From Micromonospora chersina (GTDB taxonomy: Bacteria; Actinomycetota; Actinomycetes; Mycobacteriales; Micromonosporaceae), in assembly GCF_900091475.1 (NCBI RefSeq), contig NZ_FMIB01000002.1, forward strand, positions 1,116,001 through 1,180,000: a stretch of DNA of 64,000 bases, written 5' to 3'. Positions 9,727-19,003 of the stretch are shown piece by piece (within the stretch, counting starts at the first letter, position 1; the number at the start of each line of letters is the position of its first letter). The notes below the pieces were generated by a model that ran no database searches, was not told the origin of the DNA, and saw only the letters and a program-made list of their open reading frames with translations. Both the position numbers and the translations under genes were made by a program.

Positions 9727-11796
9727 TCAGTTAGTTTGTCCGGTCGGTAGGTGCCGGCCGATGTAGCCGACATAGATCCGTCCGCTCTGCGCCGCGTGGT
9801 CGTAGTAGTGCATGCGGGGGCTGATCATTGCGAACTGAGCGATCTTGAAGTGCGCACCCATGAAAATCCTGCCCGCCTGCACGACGGAGACCGGCACGGG
9901 GAGAACCCGCTTTCTCCAGAACGCCGGGTTGGTCCGGACCTCCTCGCTCTCGTCACGGGCGTGTCGTCGCGTCGGCCACTCGTGGCAGCCATCCGGAGTG
10001 TTTTCCAGGAAGCCATGCACGTCCCGATCCCAGCGCCCGTCCGCCTTCGCCGCTGCATAGTCCTGGAGCACCAACAACGCGTCCCAGGTCTTCGAAGCCC
10101 AGGCGCCCAGGGGGTCGTTGCTGTCGAGTTCCTCAGCGCAGTCAGGATCGCCCGTGAACACGACGTGCTGGAGCCTTGGCAGCCAACGGAGCAACTCGCC
10201 GAAGCTGTCCGGGCGGGAGACGTCCGCTTCCGATGGCTGTGCCGTCCAGGCCGCCTCTGCTTGCCCCATAGAGGCGAGCCGGTGGCGTAGCGTCCGTTCA
10301 GTCTCCGCAGACCGGGTCAGGCGGTCGACCGCGTCCCGGTTCTCGATCTGCTCATCATCCAGCTGCCATTTGACTTCGTGATACGCCTTCTGTGTCTCAT
10401 CGAGTTCGGCTTGGAGCTGCGCGAGTCGTGATGCGATGTCTTTCTGTGCCTCCTGCGATGACCGACCGACCTCGATCAAACGCACGAGCTCGTCGATTCG
10501 GTCGACGGTCAGGTCATCGATTCCTACCTTGATCTTCAGGTAGTCCAGCAACATGCCTTGCTGCGCGCTGACGTCGTCTTGCCGGCGATCACTCTCTCGC
10601 GTCTCGACGGCCGCCGCCCGCGGCTGCAACGGAACGAGCGATGGCCGCTTCGAACCGACGTCGCCGAGCCGGTGCACCAACATGTCGTCGGCGATACGTT
10701 CCAGCATCCGGTGTACCCGCGCCACCGATGCGGGTAGCGGCTGTTCGAGAGCCTGAAGTTGGGCATTGGAGGCGAGGACCCGCGCGAGCCGGGGCTGTTC
10801 GTTGTCGTCGGCGATCCGTTCGGCGCTCAAGACCCGGTGCCGCAGCCCGTCAACGACGGAGTCCGGTTGAACCTGAGAGCGATAGGTCCGGAGCCGGCCG
10901 GGCAGTACAGCGTGCGCCTGGCCGAGCCGGTCGTTGAGCAACTGTGTGGCCTCCCCGTCCAGCACGTAGCACGAGGCCATACCGATGGTGAAACGGGTCA
11001 GGTTGGCGATCCGGTTCGTCCATGGGACTGACGGCAGCGAGTCGTCGTTGCCGGCGACAAAGACGACACCTCGTCGCTCGGTGTCGATGAGCGCTCGGTG
11101 GACCTCGTCGACTTCGTCGCCGCGGATGACGATTGGTCGCGTCGTGAGGCGTGCGGGACCGTCCCAGGCATCGATGATGTCGAGCATGGGGGCGAGAAAG
11201 CGGGGGGTGCCGGCGCGGCGGGGGCGGCTGCGTGGGTCCTCGCTGTTGGGGTCGGGGGATTCGATGTCGACCCAAGCCCAAGCCGCACGCTCTCTCGCGT
11301 TGGGCGCATGTACGGTTAGTTGGGTGATCCACTGGCCGTCCGGCTTCGTCTCGACGATCCGTACGCGCGTGGAGGCCGATCCGTCCTGTCCTTCGTGCTG
11401 CAGTAGCAGGGCCCTGACGTTGTCGCCGATGGTCGCCCACCGGTTCTCATGAAGTGCAGAGGGATCCCAGCCCTTGGGGTTCGCGATCCACCTGTCGAGT
11501 TGTTCCCGAACCAGTGGCTGCAGATGGTTGCGTTCGCGGTGGGTCGTAAAGACCGCTCTGAATCCGAGCATTGTGCCGTCCCGAGGGGTAGAGGCGAGTG
11601 GTTCCACCGAAGGCGTCGCCGCGCTGCTTGATGCGGCCCGCTCGCCTCCGCCTACGACTCCAGCATCTCGTTCGTTCCTCGGAGGCTGGAGTCGCGGCGG
11701 CGGCGCCGAGGCCGGCATCTGGACAAGTAGAGGTCGGTCCGCTTGCTGGCTGATAGACGAGATAGGCCTGTGGTCAGGGGGCGGATTCCAGGTCAT
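9727..11796 (-). CDS. Coiled-coil protein of the DUF4011-helicase operon
   Basis: The 689-residue protein is the last gene of a three-gene operon. Its ATG at 11796 lies 23 bases inside the preceding Abi/HEPN-like gene, which implies coupled translation. Residues 1-75 are Pro/Ser/Ala-rich and probably disordered. Residues about 76-380 look globular, with many short strands and helices (WAWVDIESPDPNSED, VDEVHRALIDTERRG, VFVAGNDDSLPSVPW). About 430-560 is a long charged coiled coil (LIEVGRSSQEAQKDIASRLA onward). The final 110 residues form a compact domain ending in PRMHYYDHA, GRIYVGYIGRHLPT. I do not recognise a named family and no catalytic motif is clear. It could sense or recruit a target for the helicase-nuclease; that is inferred only from operon context. 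Confidence 0.65.
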   Translation of the reverse strand: MTWNPPPDHRPISSISQQADRPLLVQMPASAPPPRLQPPRNERDAGVVGGGERAASSSAATPSVEPLASTPRDGTMLGFRAVFTTHRERNHLQPLVREQLDRWIANPKGWDPSALHENRWATIGDNVRALLLQHEGQDGSASTRVRIVETKPDGQWITQLTVHAPNARERAAWAWVDIESPDPNSEDPRSRPRRAGTPRFLAPMLDIIDAWDGPARLTTRPIVIRGDEVDEVHRALIDTERRGVVFVAGNDDSLPSVPWTNRIANLTRFTIGMASCYVLDGEATQLLNDRLGQAHAVLPGRLRTYRSQVQPDSVVDGLRHRVLSAERIADDNEQPRLARVLASNAQLQALEQPLPASVARVHRMLERIADDMLVHRLGDVGSKRPSLVPLQPRAAAVETRESDRRQDDVSAQQGMLLDYLKIKVGIDDLTVDRIDELVRLIEVGRSSQEAQKDIASRLAQLQAELDETQKAYHEVKWQLDDEQIENRDAVDRLTRSAETERTLRHRLASMGQAEAAWTAQPSEADVSRPDSFGELLRWLPRLQHVVFTGDPDCAEELDSNDPLGAWASKTWDALLVLQDYAAAKADGRWDRDVHGFLENTPDGCHEWPTRRHARDESEEVRTNPAFWRKRVLPVPVSVVQAGRIFMGAHFKIAQFAMISPRMHYYDHAAQSGRIYVGYIGRHLPTGQTN

Positions 11797-12610
11797 TGAG
11801 GAGCGCGTGCACAGGTGCCCAGCACATCCGCACCGTGTCCAGGTCGGGCACGAGCCCGTAGTCGATCTGGTGACGGGGGTGGACGAAGTTGCGGTAGTCC
11901 CGGACCTTCTCCATGAAGTCCTTGGCGTCGGTCTGGACCCACTCTTGTCGATGCGCGTACTCGAGGAGCAGGTGAAGGCCCGCTCGTTCGGCCGGAATCC
12001 GTCGGCCGTTCCGGCCGACCAGGCCGTTCCTTCGCACGGTTTCGTCGCGGTCAGTTACCACGACGTGCAGCAGGCCTTCTACGAAGCTGCCGATGCCGAT
12101 GATCGCCAGTGCGTAGGCTCCGTTGTTCTGGCAGATGGATGCTTCGTCGGCGCGCGCCATGAGGATGTCGACCGCCTTGCTGTTGCGGGTTAGTCGTCGC
12201 ACCCGCTCGTGGAGGTCCGGCGGCGGCCCGTACAGGGGAACGTCACTGGTCTGGCTGAGCTGACCGAGCACGGGGCGCCCGCCGACGTAGGTAATGGTGA
12301 GCTGTTCAGGAGCCAGGATGCGGTTCAGCTCCTGCGCGATCGGCTCGGCGGCCTCGACGCCGCCGTCGTACTCCAGCGGATCACCGATGCGACAGAGCAG
12401 CCGGTCGAGTGCGGCGGCATCGTCGGCATGGGAACTGAGCACTTCTGTCAGCCAGGGGATCCGCGGAGAGCCGTCGTATTGCGGATCGCCAGGCCACCGG
12501 ACCCGGTGCAGGAACCGCTCGACCTGCGTACCGGTCCGCTCGTAGGGACCATCGACATCGCAGATCAGGCGAGCAACGCGTTCCAGAGTGAGCAGATCGA
12601 GGGCCACCAT
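11774..12610 (-). CDS. Abortive-infection/HEPN-like protein
   Basis: The ATG at 12610 shares one base with the stop of the helicase gene (TGATG) and has GGAGG about 8 bases upstream. The N-terminal 120 residues resemble AbiJ N-terminal-type domains: an alpha-helical start, a 'LLCRIGDPLEYDGG' segment, then 'ELNRILAPEQLTITYVGGRP'. The C-terminal half resembles DUF4145/HEPN-like folds and contains RDYRNFVH at 237-244, close to the R(X4-6)H motif of HEPN RNases. If this motif is active, the protein could be an RNA-cutting effector; that is inference. A helicase-nuclease upstream and a coiled-coil protein downstream suggest it works as part of that system. Confidence 0.65.
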   Translation of the reverse strand: MVALDLLTLERVARLICDVDGPYERTGTQVERFLHRVRWPGDPQYDGSPRIPWLTEVLSSHADDAAALDRLLCRIGDPLEYDGGVEAAEPIAQELNRILAPEQLTITYVGGRPVLGQLSQTSDVPLYGPPPDLHERVRRLTRNSKAVDILMARADEASICQNNGAYALAIIGIGSFVEGLLHVVVTDRDETVRRNGLVGRNGRRIPAERAGLHLLLEYAHRQEWVQTDAKDFMEKVRDYRNFVHPRHQIDYGLVPDLDTVRMCWAPVHALLNDLESAP

Positions 12611-15600
12611 CAGGAAACCTCCTGGTCGGCGCGCCGCTGCGCGATGTCGAGTGCTTCGGTCAGGCGCTGGATGATGATTGAGCCCCTCTTACGGAAGCCG
12701 AGCTCGGTCATGGCCTCCTGGAGGCGCTCATCCCGATCACGCTGAAGCTGGTCGCTCACTAGCCAGGTGCAGATCTGTACCAGCTGTTCCCGGGTGTAAT
12801 CAGTGATCCGCAGGCCGATCGGCACGTCGGGACGCGGGCCAGGGCGGGACGCTGGCGGCGACGGTGGCCGAACGGGCCGCCGTGCTGCCAGTATCGGCCG
12901 GCTCCTCGCAGCGTTGTTGGCGCGGTCGACCGCCTGCTTCCAGCGGGCGACGAGCCGTGCTGTCTGGCCTGCTGGGTCCACGTACCAGTCGGTCGACCAG
13001 ATCCGGTGGAACTCCCACCCGAGGCGCTCGAGGTGCTGCTGACGTAGCCGGTCTCGGTCCCGGGCGCTGTGTGCCTGGTGGTACGAGTGGCCGTCGGTCT
13101 CCACAGCGAGGACCATGCGGCCGGGCTGGTCTGGGTGGGCGAGGGCCAGGTCGATGCGGTAGCCGGAGACGCCCCACTGCGGCACGGCGTTGATGCCCTG
13201 CTGCTGGAGAGCCTTCAGGACGCTGCGTTCGAGGCCGTTGAGCTCGACCCCGGTGTGTTGTCGCGCGCCGAGGTCGCCGCCGAGGTCGACGAACTCGAGG
13301 TAACGGCGGAGCAGTTCGGGTCCGCGGTTCCGTGTTGCCGCGGTCTGGTTCGGGTCCATGTCGTGGTGGGAGAAGGCGCTCACCACGGTCAGCCGACTCC
13401 GCGCCCGGGTGACCGCGACGTTGAGGCGCCGCTCGCCGCCCTCCTGGTTGAGCGGTCCGAAGCGCAGCGGAAGTCGACCGTCTCTGGTCTTGGCGTAGCC
13501 GATACTCAGGATGATGGCGTCCCGCTCGTCGCCCTGGACGTTCTCCAGGCTCTTGATGAAGAACCGCTGGCTCGCGGCCCGGTCCTGGGAGAAGAAGTCG
13601 TCGAGGTGCTCATGCTCGCGGCGTCGGCTGCGCAGGGTCGCCTCGATCCGCAGGGCGTGCTTCTGCCCCATCGTAATGACGCCGAGGCTCTCGTTCGGTC
13701 GCTGCTCGGCGTGCTCGAGAATCAGCTCGACCGCCCGGTTGACCTCCTCCGTTGATGAGCCGCTCTGACCGGGGGCGACACGGCCATCCACCGTCTCCAG
13801 ACGCAGCGGGCTGTCGACCTGCACGCCAGGGAACGTGACGAGGGACCGGTGGTAGATCTCGACGTTAGAGAACGCGATCAGACGCTCGTCTCGGCTGCGG
13901 TAGTGCCAGGTCAAGCGGTACCTGTCCGAGATCAGGCCACCGAGGACGTCAAGAACGGACTCGTAGTCCTCGAGGCTGTCGTCGCCGAGATCATCGTCTT
14001 CGCCACCGGGGCTCTGCTGAACGAGACGCCGGAAGAACGGCGTGGGTGGGAGTTGCTTCGGGTCGCCGGCCACGACGAGTTGGGTGCCACGCATGATCGA
14101 CGCGACCGCGTCGTGCGGCTCGATCTGGCTCGCCTCGTCAAAGATGACTACGTCAAACGACCGCTCGGGCGGCAGGATGCGGCTGACCACGAGTGGTGAC
14201 ATGGCCCAGCACGGGAACGCGGCGAGCAGCACCTCCGGTGCGCTGCTGAGTAGCTTCCGAAGAGAGAGGTGCCGGCTCTTCTTGGCCGCCTCCCGCCGGA
14301 CGAGGCCGTTCTGGTCAGGATAGGCGTCTCGGGCCTTCCGGAGGTTCACTGCCACGTTGCGGCGCACGTGCCGGGCGGCCATCTCGATGTGCCGGCTGTC
14401 CGCGACGCGGAAGTCCTGGACCACTGCGGCATGCTGCTGCCCGACGAACTGACCGAGGTACGGGACTCGCATGCGCATCTCGTCAAGGACCACCTGCAAC
14501 CAGGAGCGCAACAGGGTGTCGGCTGCCTCGTCGCTCGAGACCTGCCGAGCGGCCAGGTCATCGAGCATGTGGCTCAGTCCCAACGACCGGAAGAGTTGCT
14601 GCTGTTTGTTCAGTTCGGGCATCAGGAACAACGTCTCGCGATCGGCATTCAACTCGGCGAGGGTGTTGGCCGCACTGGTGGTCGGTCCGCGCTCGAGGCC
14701 GTCGATCCGGGCGCATGCCGCCACCGCGGCGAGGTGGTTACGCACCTGCGTGAAGGACGACATGCACAGGTCAGCCCCCGCTAGAGCAATGGGTGCGCTG
14801 TCCTGACGGCTGAGCTTTCGCCACCGCTCACGCTGGTCCACCGCGGCGACCAGGCCCTGATACATCTCGGATCGCTTCCCGGGAGCGGCCGGACAAGTCC
14901 GCCGCAGCTCGCGACGCAGTTGGAATCGGCGGAAGATCCCGAGCGGTTCCGGCCGGCGCGGCCGGGACCGGCTTGGTGCTGTCGCATAGACGAGGTCGTC
15001 CAGATCCGGGCCGAAAACCTGCTCGCCGTAGCTGGCGATGGTGCGGTCGACCTCGCTGAGCAGGTCGAACAGATCCTTCCAGGCACCGAGGTCGTCCGGC
15101 ACGTCCAGCCCCGCCCGATCGACCAAGTCCCGGATCTGCCGCTGTGCGCCCTGCAAGGCGCCGGCCGCGAGTCCGTCGAGATGTACCAGCACCTCGCCGA
15201 CATCGTCCGAGTTGCGGATAGTGGCCTTCGCCCACGGCGACTCCCCGCGCCAGATCCTCAGGCCGCCACGATCTACAAACGTCCGAAGGTCCTCCCGCGC
15301 GGACTCGATCCTCGACCGGTCGAGGTTCCGCAGCTCGGATGCGCGCAGGTTGTAGCCGCTGACGTCGCAGGTCGGCAGCGCGAGGAGCTGCTCGATGACC
15401 TGAAAAGCGCTCATGCCCCAGGGCTGCCGTACCTCGTGCAGCTCCGCCGGGTGCCGTTTCGCCGCGGCCCGGCGGCTGTGTAGTCGGCGATGCAATTCGT
15501 CGGTGTCGACGGGGGGTTCGGCGCCGGCTTGGGTGAGGACGTTGGCGATGCGCTGGGCGACCTGCCGCTTGCTGATCTTGCGGTCGTGCAGGTCGAACAC

Positions 15601-16665
15601 CAGGTTGTCGAGCCCGACGTCGCCAAGGCGGTTCATCACCGCTTCGATGGCAGCCCGCTTCTCCGAGACGAACAGCACGCTGCGGCCCATCGCGGCCATG
15701 TACGCGATGATGTTCGCGATCGTCTGGCTCTTACCCGTGCCGGGTGGACCCTCGATGACCACATGCCGGCCGGACAGCACCGCGTCGATCGCTGACTGCT
15801 GAGAGGAGTCCGCGTCGTGGACCAGAAACTCCTTGGCCGGATCGATCCGATCGGCACTGGAGCTTGACCCCTGAACTTGCTCCGTGCGCAGCTGTTGCCG
15901 AGCGTCCCGGTCGCCCGCCATCGCGCCGATAACCGGATGTGATGCCAGCAGCTCGGCCGAGTTGCGCAGGTCCTCGACCATGGGCAGCTTGTCGAAGCTG
16001 AAGACGCCGGCAACCACCGCGGGCTCCAGCCGGAGAGACAGGCCACTGGGAGCGACTGCCTCGGCGATCAGCTCGTATGCAGCACCGAGCTGCTGGTCCG
16101 GGTCAGCGACCTCGGACAGCATCGCGCTCAGCTTCTCGCCGAGGGCGCTGATATCCGCCTCCACGCCGTACTGCCGCTCCAGCGCGTACAGGAGGACGGG
16201 ATTGATCTCGGGTGACTCCGACAGCTCCAGCGTGAAGTCGTTCTCGGTCGCCGTCCTGCTGTCCAGCGCAAGCTGCTGCAGAATCAGCGGCGCCCGCAGC
16301 GGTTGCATCGGCACGGACCCCCGGGTGTACTGGCCGACCATGCAGAGCAGGCCGCGGGTCACCCAACCGGCCTGGATGCCCTGCTCCTCCTCCAGCTCGA
16401 CCAGCTTCCGGCGGAGGCTGCGGGCAGTGTTGCAGGCGGTGTTGTGACGGTCCTGGTCCGGAAACAGCGTCCGCAGGCGGACCTTTTGCCCAAGGAGCAG
16501 GTCGGCGACCGCGCTGGCAGCTGCCTCCGCGAGATCGAGGGTGGTTGCCTGGCGCTCCTTGAAGTAGAGCAGCGTGTTGCGTGGGCCGAAGTCGATCAGT
16601 TGGTCTGCCCACCGGCCGGCGGCCTGGTGGACGAGGTTGAGCACATCCGGTTGGGTCAACAGCAT
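12610..16665 (-). CDS. DUF4011-superfamily 1 helicase-Vsr-like nuclease (Hhe-type defence protein)
   Basis: The ATG at 16665 has a GGAGA about 5 bases upstream. The 1351-residue protein opens with a DUF4011-like domain (RWADQLIDFGPRNTLLYF, 18-35). Walker A GPPGTGKSQT lies near 303, the Walker B DEASQ near 845 and GDPKQLPP near 865. A C-terminal superfamily 1 helicase core follows (HYRSRDERLI near 945; later VTRARSRLTVV). Residues about 1150-1240 form a PD-(D/E)XK/Vsr-like nuclease: GYRIDLALAHP, then VETDGHSYH, then the 'R..QHLERLGWEFHRIWS' ending. This domain order matches the DUF4011-helicase-Vsr protein described as the Hhe defence system. A further helical tail (1280-1351) replaces the usual DUF3320. 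It is the first gene of a three-gene operon, whereas Hhe is described as a single gene. Confidence 0.85.
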   Translation of the reverse strand: MLLTQPDVLNLVHQAAGRWADQLIDFGPRNTLLYFKERQATTLDLAEAAASAVADLLLGQKVRLRTLFPDQDRHNTACNTARSLRRKLVELEEEQGIQAGWVTRGLLCMVGQYTRGSVPMQPLRAPLILQQLALDSRTATENDFTLELSESPEINPVLLYALERQYGVEADISALGEKLSAMLSEVADPDQQLGAAYELIAEAVAPSGLSLRLEPAVVAGVFSFDKLPMVEDLRNSAELLASHPVIGAMAGDRDARQQLRTEQVQGSSSSADRIDPAKEFLVHDADSSQQSAIDAVLSGRHVVIEGPPGTGKSQTIANIIAYMAAMGRSVLFVSEKRAAIEAVMNRLGDVGLDNLVFDLHDRKISKRQVAQRIANVLTQAGAEPPVDTDELHRRLHSRRAAAKRHPAELHEVRQPWGMSAFQVIEQLLALPTCDVSGYNLRASELRNLDRSRIESAREDLRTFVDRGGLRIWRGESPWAKATIRNSDDVGEVLVHLDGLAAGALQGAQRQIRDLVDRAGLDVPDDLGAWKDLFDLLSEVDRTIASYGEQVFGPDLDDLVYATAPSRSRPRRPEPLGIFRRFQLRRELRRTCPAAPGKRSEMYQGLVAAVDQRERWRKLSRQDSAPIALAGADLCMSSFTQVRNHLAAVAACARIDGLERGPTTSAANTLAELNADRETLFLMPELNKQQQLFRSLGLSHMLDDLAARQVSSDEAADTLLRSWLQVVLDEMRMRVPYLGQFVGQQHAAVVQDFRVADSRHIEMAARHVRRNVAVNLRKARDAYPDQNGLVRREAAKKSRHLSLRKLLSSAPEVLLAAFPCWAMSPLVVSRILPPERSFDVVIFDEASQIEPHDAVASIMRGTQLVVAGDPKQLPPTPFFRRLVQQSPGGEDDDLGDDSLEDYESVLDVLGGLISDRYRLTWHYRSRDERLIAFSNVEIYHRSLVTFPGVQVDSPLRLETVDGRVAPGQSGSSTEEVNRAVELILEHAEQRPNESLGVITMGQKHALRIEATLRSRRREHEHLDDFFSQDRAASQRFFIKSLENVQGDERDAIILSIGYAKTRDGRLPLRFGPLNQEGGERRLNVAVTRARSRLTVVSAFSHHDMDPNQTAATRNRGPELLRRYLEFVDLGGDLGARQHTGVELNGLERSVLKALQQQGINAVPQWGVSGYRIDLALAHPDQPGRMVLAVETDGHSYHQAHSARDRDRLRQQHLERLGWEFHRIWSTDWYVDPAGQTARLVARWKQAVDRANNAARSRPILAARRPVRPPSPPASRPGPRPDVPIGLRITDYTREQLVQICTWLVSDQLQRDRDERLQEAMTELGFRKRGSIIIQRLTEALDIAQRRADQEVS

Positions 16666-16740
16666 CTCGTCTCCAAGTCAGTCGACGTACGCCAGTGTTT
16701 GTCCGCCGGGCCGTCGGCCCGAGGCAAAGCCCTCAAGGAT

Positions 16741-16977
16741 ATGACGGATGACATGTCGGTCTATGCGTCGGATTTCCGACACCGACGTGATCGGAACGAC
16801 GCCCTCAGTAACCTCCACCTCCTCGCCCGGAGTACCGCCGCGCCTTGTCGGCTCATCGAGCAGGCCGGGATGTTGCAGCGTCGAGGCGCCGCCATCCTGC
16901 GCGAGTACGGCCGGGTCTACGCCGACTCACCTGCTGAAGGCTCTGGCACCCTCACCCTCGATCCCGGTCCAGGATGA
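16741..16977 (+). CDS. Hypothetical small protein
   Basis: An ATG at 16741 follows AAGGA closely, and a second in-frame ATG lies at 16753. The 78 codons show actinomycete-like third-position GC and a helical, charged composition (SDFRHRRDRNDALSNLHLLA; GAAILREYGRVYA). The stop is directly followed by the GTG of the next small frame, which suggests a pair. I recognise no family. It lies in a worn region beside mobile-element debris and could be a fragment. Confidence 0.35.
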   Translation: MTDDMSVYASDFRHRRDRNDALSNLHLLARSTAAPCRLIEQAGMLQRRGAAILREYGRVYADSPAEGSGTLTLDPGPG

Positions 16978-17178
16978 GTGACATACGGCCACCACAACGA
17001 CGTGCTGACCTACGTAGGGCCCGGCGAGATCTCGGGCAGCAGCGATCTGGCCGTTGGTCTGTACGGACGCTGGAAGCGAGACCAGGACGGCCCTGAGCTT
17101 GACGTCGTGCACGTCGAGGACAACGGCCACGCTGAACCGGGGCCGAGCTTTCGTTGTCGGACGTTGAAGCGGAACTAA
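16978..17178 (+). CDS. Hypothetical small protein
   Basis: The GTG at 16978 abuts the stop of the previous frame (TGAGTG). The 66-residue product has good coding composition and a plausible fold-like pattern (VLTYVGPGEI, DLAVGLYGRWKRDQ, ELDVVHVED). There is no known domain. Another open frame runs antisense across it, so strand is not certain, but third-position GC favours the plus strand. Confidence 0.35.
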   Translation: MTYGHHNDVLTYVGPGEISGSSDLAVGLYGRWKRDQDGPELDVVHVEDNGHAEPGPSFRCRTLKRN

Positions 17179-18140
17179 GAGCCGCTGTCTCGCTACCAGC
17201 GGAAGAAGCCCGCACCTAGTCACAGCGCATCTTGGGCTGCCATGGTTCGTCGCTGGTTCACGACACTTCGCGGTGTCTTATGCGCGGCGGTGTGCCCAGA
17301 CCCCGCGCGCTACCACTTCCGGCGCCATTCGAGGCGACCGCGATGCGGCATCGCCGGGGCGTCTCGCTGGACGTACAACACCTCATCCTCGACCCACCAA
17401 ATGTCGCCGGCGCGAAGGAAGACCGAAGCTTCCAACGTACGGGCAAGGCGACAGCCGCCAGAGCTACCGGGCAAACCCTCCAGGTCGTCCATCAGCTTCG
17501 CCCGGCCTGCGGTGACGGGCTCGGTCCTCACGGCGGCATTTCTGGCGGCTCCCCGACCAGACGCTGACGGATTACACGTGTAGACGGTTTGCTGAGGGCA
17601 TAGCCGGCGAAGATGCGGTTGATCCTGAGCGGCTGCTCGGCCAGCCGCGCCCGCCTGTCGCACCAGCACCTCGCCGCCGCATCGGTGCGCGTGCCCGTTG
17701 CCACCCCCGCCTGGGCCACGCCGCCGGTTCCGATTTGAGCCGAGTCGGCGCTTTGTGGCAGCTCCGCGGCGAGTCCGCTCAGCCTCGCGGACCTCCTACT
17801 CGCCCCTACTCACCTGACCAATCACCTCCACCGCGCAGCTGAGCGTGTCCGGCCTGGAATGTTTGCATGTAGCCGCCCCCGCCGCGCCGCCTGGCCGACG
17901 TCCAACGCTCAGCGCGCCGTATCGGGCCTCGGGCGGTGCGGCTCCTCGCCGAGTTCGATTCGGCCGCAGTCGGCGGCCGGATGGGACGCCCGCCTCGCCG
18001 CTGCGACTTGACCTTCAGCGATAGGTGAGCGTGGATCACTAAACCCGCCGCTTGTGCGGCGTGGGATGCCACTGGAAGCTCGGCCGCGTCGGTGCAGAAC
18101 ACCTACCCCCGGCCCCGACGGACGTAGGAGGTCCGACGCC
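17179..18140. other. Stretch without a convincing gene
   Basis: Several frames are open here, but codon composition is poor. The best candidate is on the minus strand: an ATG at 17492 leading to a stop at 17310 (60 residues; DIWWVEDEVLYVQRDAP is protein-like). It has no good ribosome-binding site and may be a relic. GGAGG at 18127-18131 serves the winged-helix gene that follows. I saw no tRNA or attachment-site repeat. Confidence 0.3.
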
Positions 18141-18707
18141 ATGAGTCTTGCCGTTAAAGTCGCTCTTCTCGCGACAAGAGATCTTGGGAAGAACGAGCGT
18201 GCCGTGGCTATCGCCATCGCCGCACACGCCAATCATGAAGGTAAGGCTTGCCCTTCCGTCGCCACCATCGCCAACTACGCCGGCTGCTCGGAGCGGACGG
18301 CGCAGCGATGCCTCACCAAGCTGGTGCAGCTCGGCCACCTGGCCGTCTCCAAGGTCGTCGGCATCGCCACCCGCGTCTACCGCCTGGTCACCGGAGCCAG
18401 GCGGACGGGAACCGCCTCTGGGGCGACAAATCAGCAGGGCAGGGTGACAGATTCGGCCATCGGGGGTGACAGACAGGGTGTCACCCGAAGCCTTGAAGAC
18501 CAATCGAAGAAAGACGGGCGGGCGCCGAATCGCGACCGGTTCGCTTGGCAGGGGAAGCAGGCCCGCGCTCTGGGTTGCGCCGAGCGAGGCGGCACGGCGC
18601 CGCCCATGACCGGTGGTGGCCGCCGCTGCTCGCGTCCGGGGCACATCGGCCAGCCTGCTGGCAGGTGCATTCCCTGCCGCTCGGAGGCGATCGAGCGCGG
18701 GGCATGA
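18141..18707 (+). CDS. Winged-helix DNA-binding protein of mobile-element replication type
   Basis: The ATG at 18141 has GGAGG 9 bases upstream; the longer frame from 18054 is Arg-rich leader and not likely translated. Residues about 1-80 form a helix-turn-helix domain of the HTH_36 kind: SLAVKVALLATRDLGKNERA, then 'SVATIANYAGCSERTAQRCL' as the recognition region, and 'LGHLAV' as the wing. This domain is common in replication initiators and regulators of actinomycete integrative elements and phages. The remaining 100 residues are low-complexity; a Cys-bearing tail (GRCIPCRSEA) might bind metal. No integrase, excisionase or transfer gene is present, so this is probably a stranded piece of a lost element. 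Confidence 0.6.
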   Translation: MSLAVKVALLATRDLGKNERAVAIAIAAHANHEGKACPSVATIANYAGCSERTAQRCLTKLVQLGHLAVSKVVGIATRVYRLVTGARRTGTASGATNQQGRVTDSAIGGDRQGVTRSLEDQSKKDGRAPNRDRFAWQGKQARALGCAERGGTAPPMTGGGRRCSRPGHIGQPAGRCIPCRSEAIERGA

Positions 18708-19003
18708 TCTCGACCATCGCTTATGCCATCGCGGGCTTCCACGGTCAGTGGCGTGACGACGGCCTCGTCCGCCGTCGCCTGCAGGTTGTCGGGGCCTCGG
18801 AGGCGGACCCACGCGAATCTCGGGATGATCTCGAGGCCCGGCGGCCGCGCGTCGCGGCCCATCGGGCAACTGATCGCGACCTGCGCTACCGGACATGACG
18901 GAACCGCTACGCCCCGTTTCACCGTCGGCGGATGGGCACGCGGAAGTCGGCCGGCGTAGGCGGGGAGGACTCCGCTGAGGCGCGGTCACATCGGTGACCC
19001 AGG

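Noticed and set aside
7696..9750. Long 684-codon plus-strand open frame opposite the DraG-phosphatase gene
   Set aside because: Antisense shadow of a GC-rich gene; composition is Arg/Gly/Pro-rich and no motif is seen, whereas the minus strand has two intact active sites.
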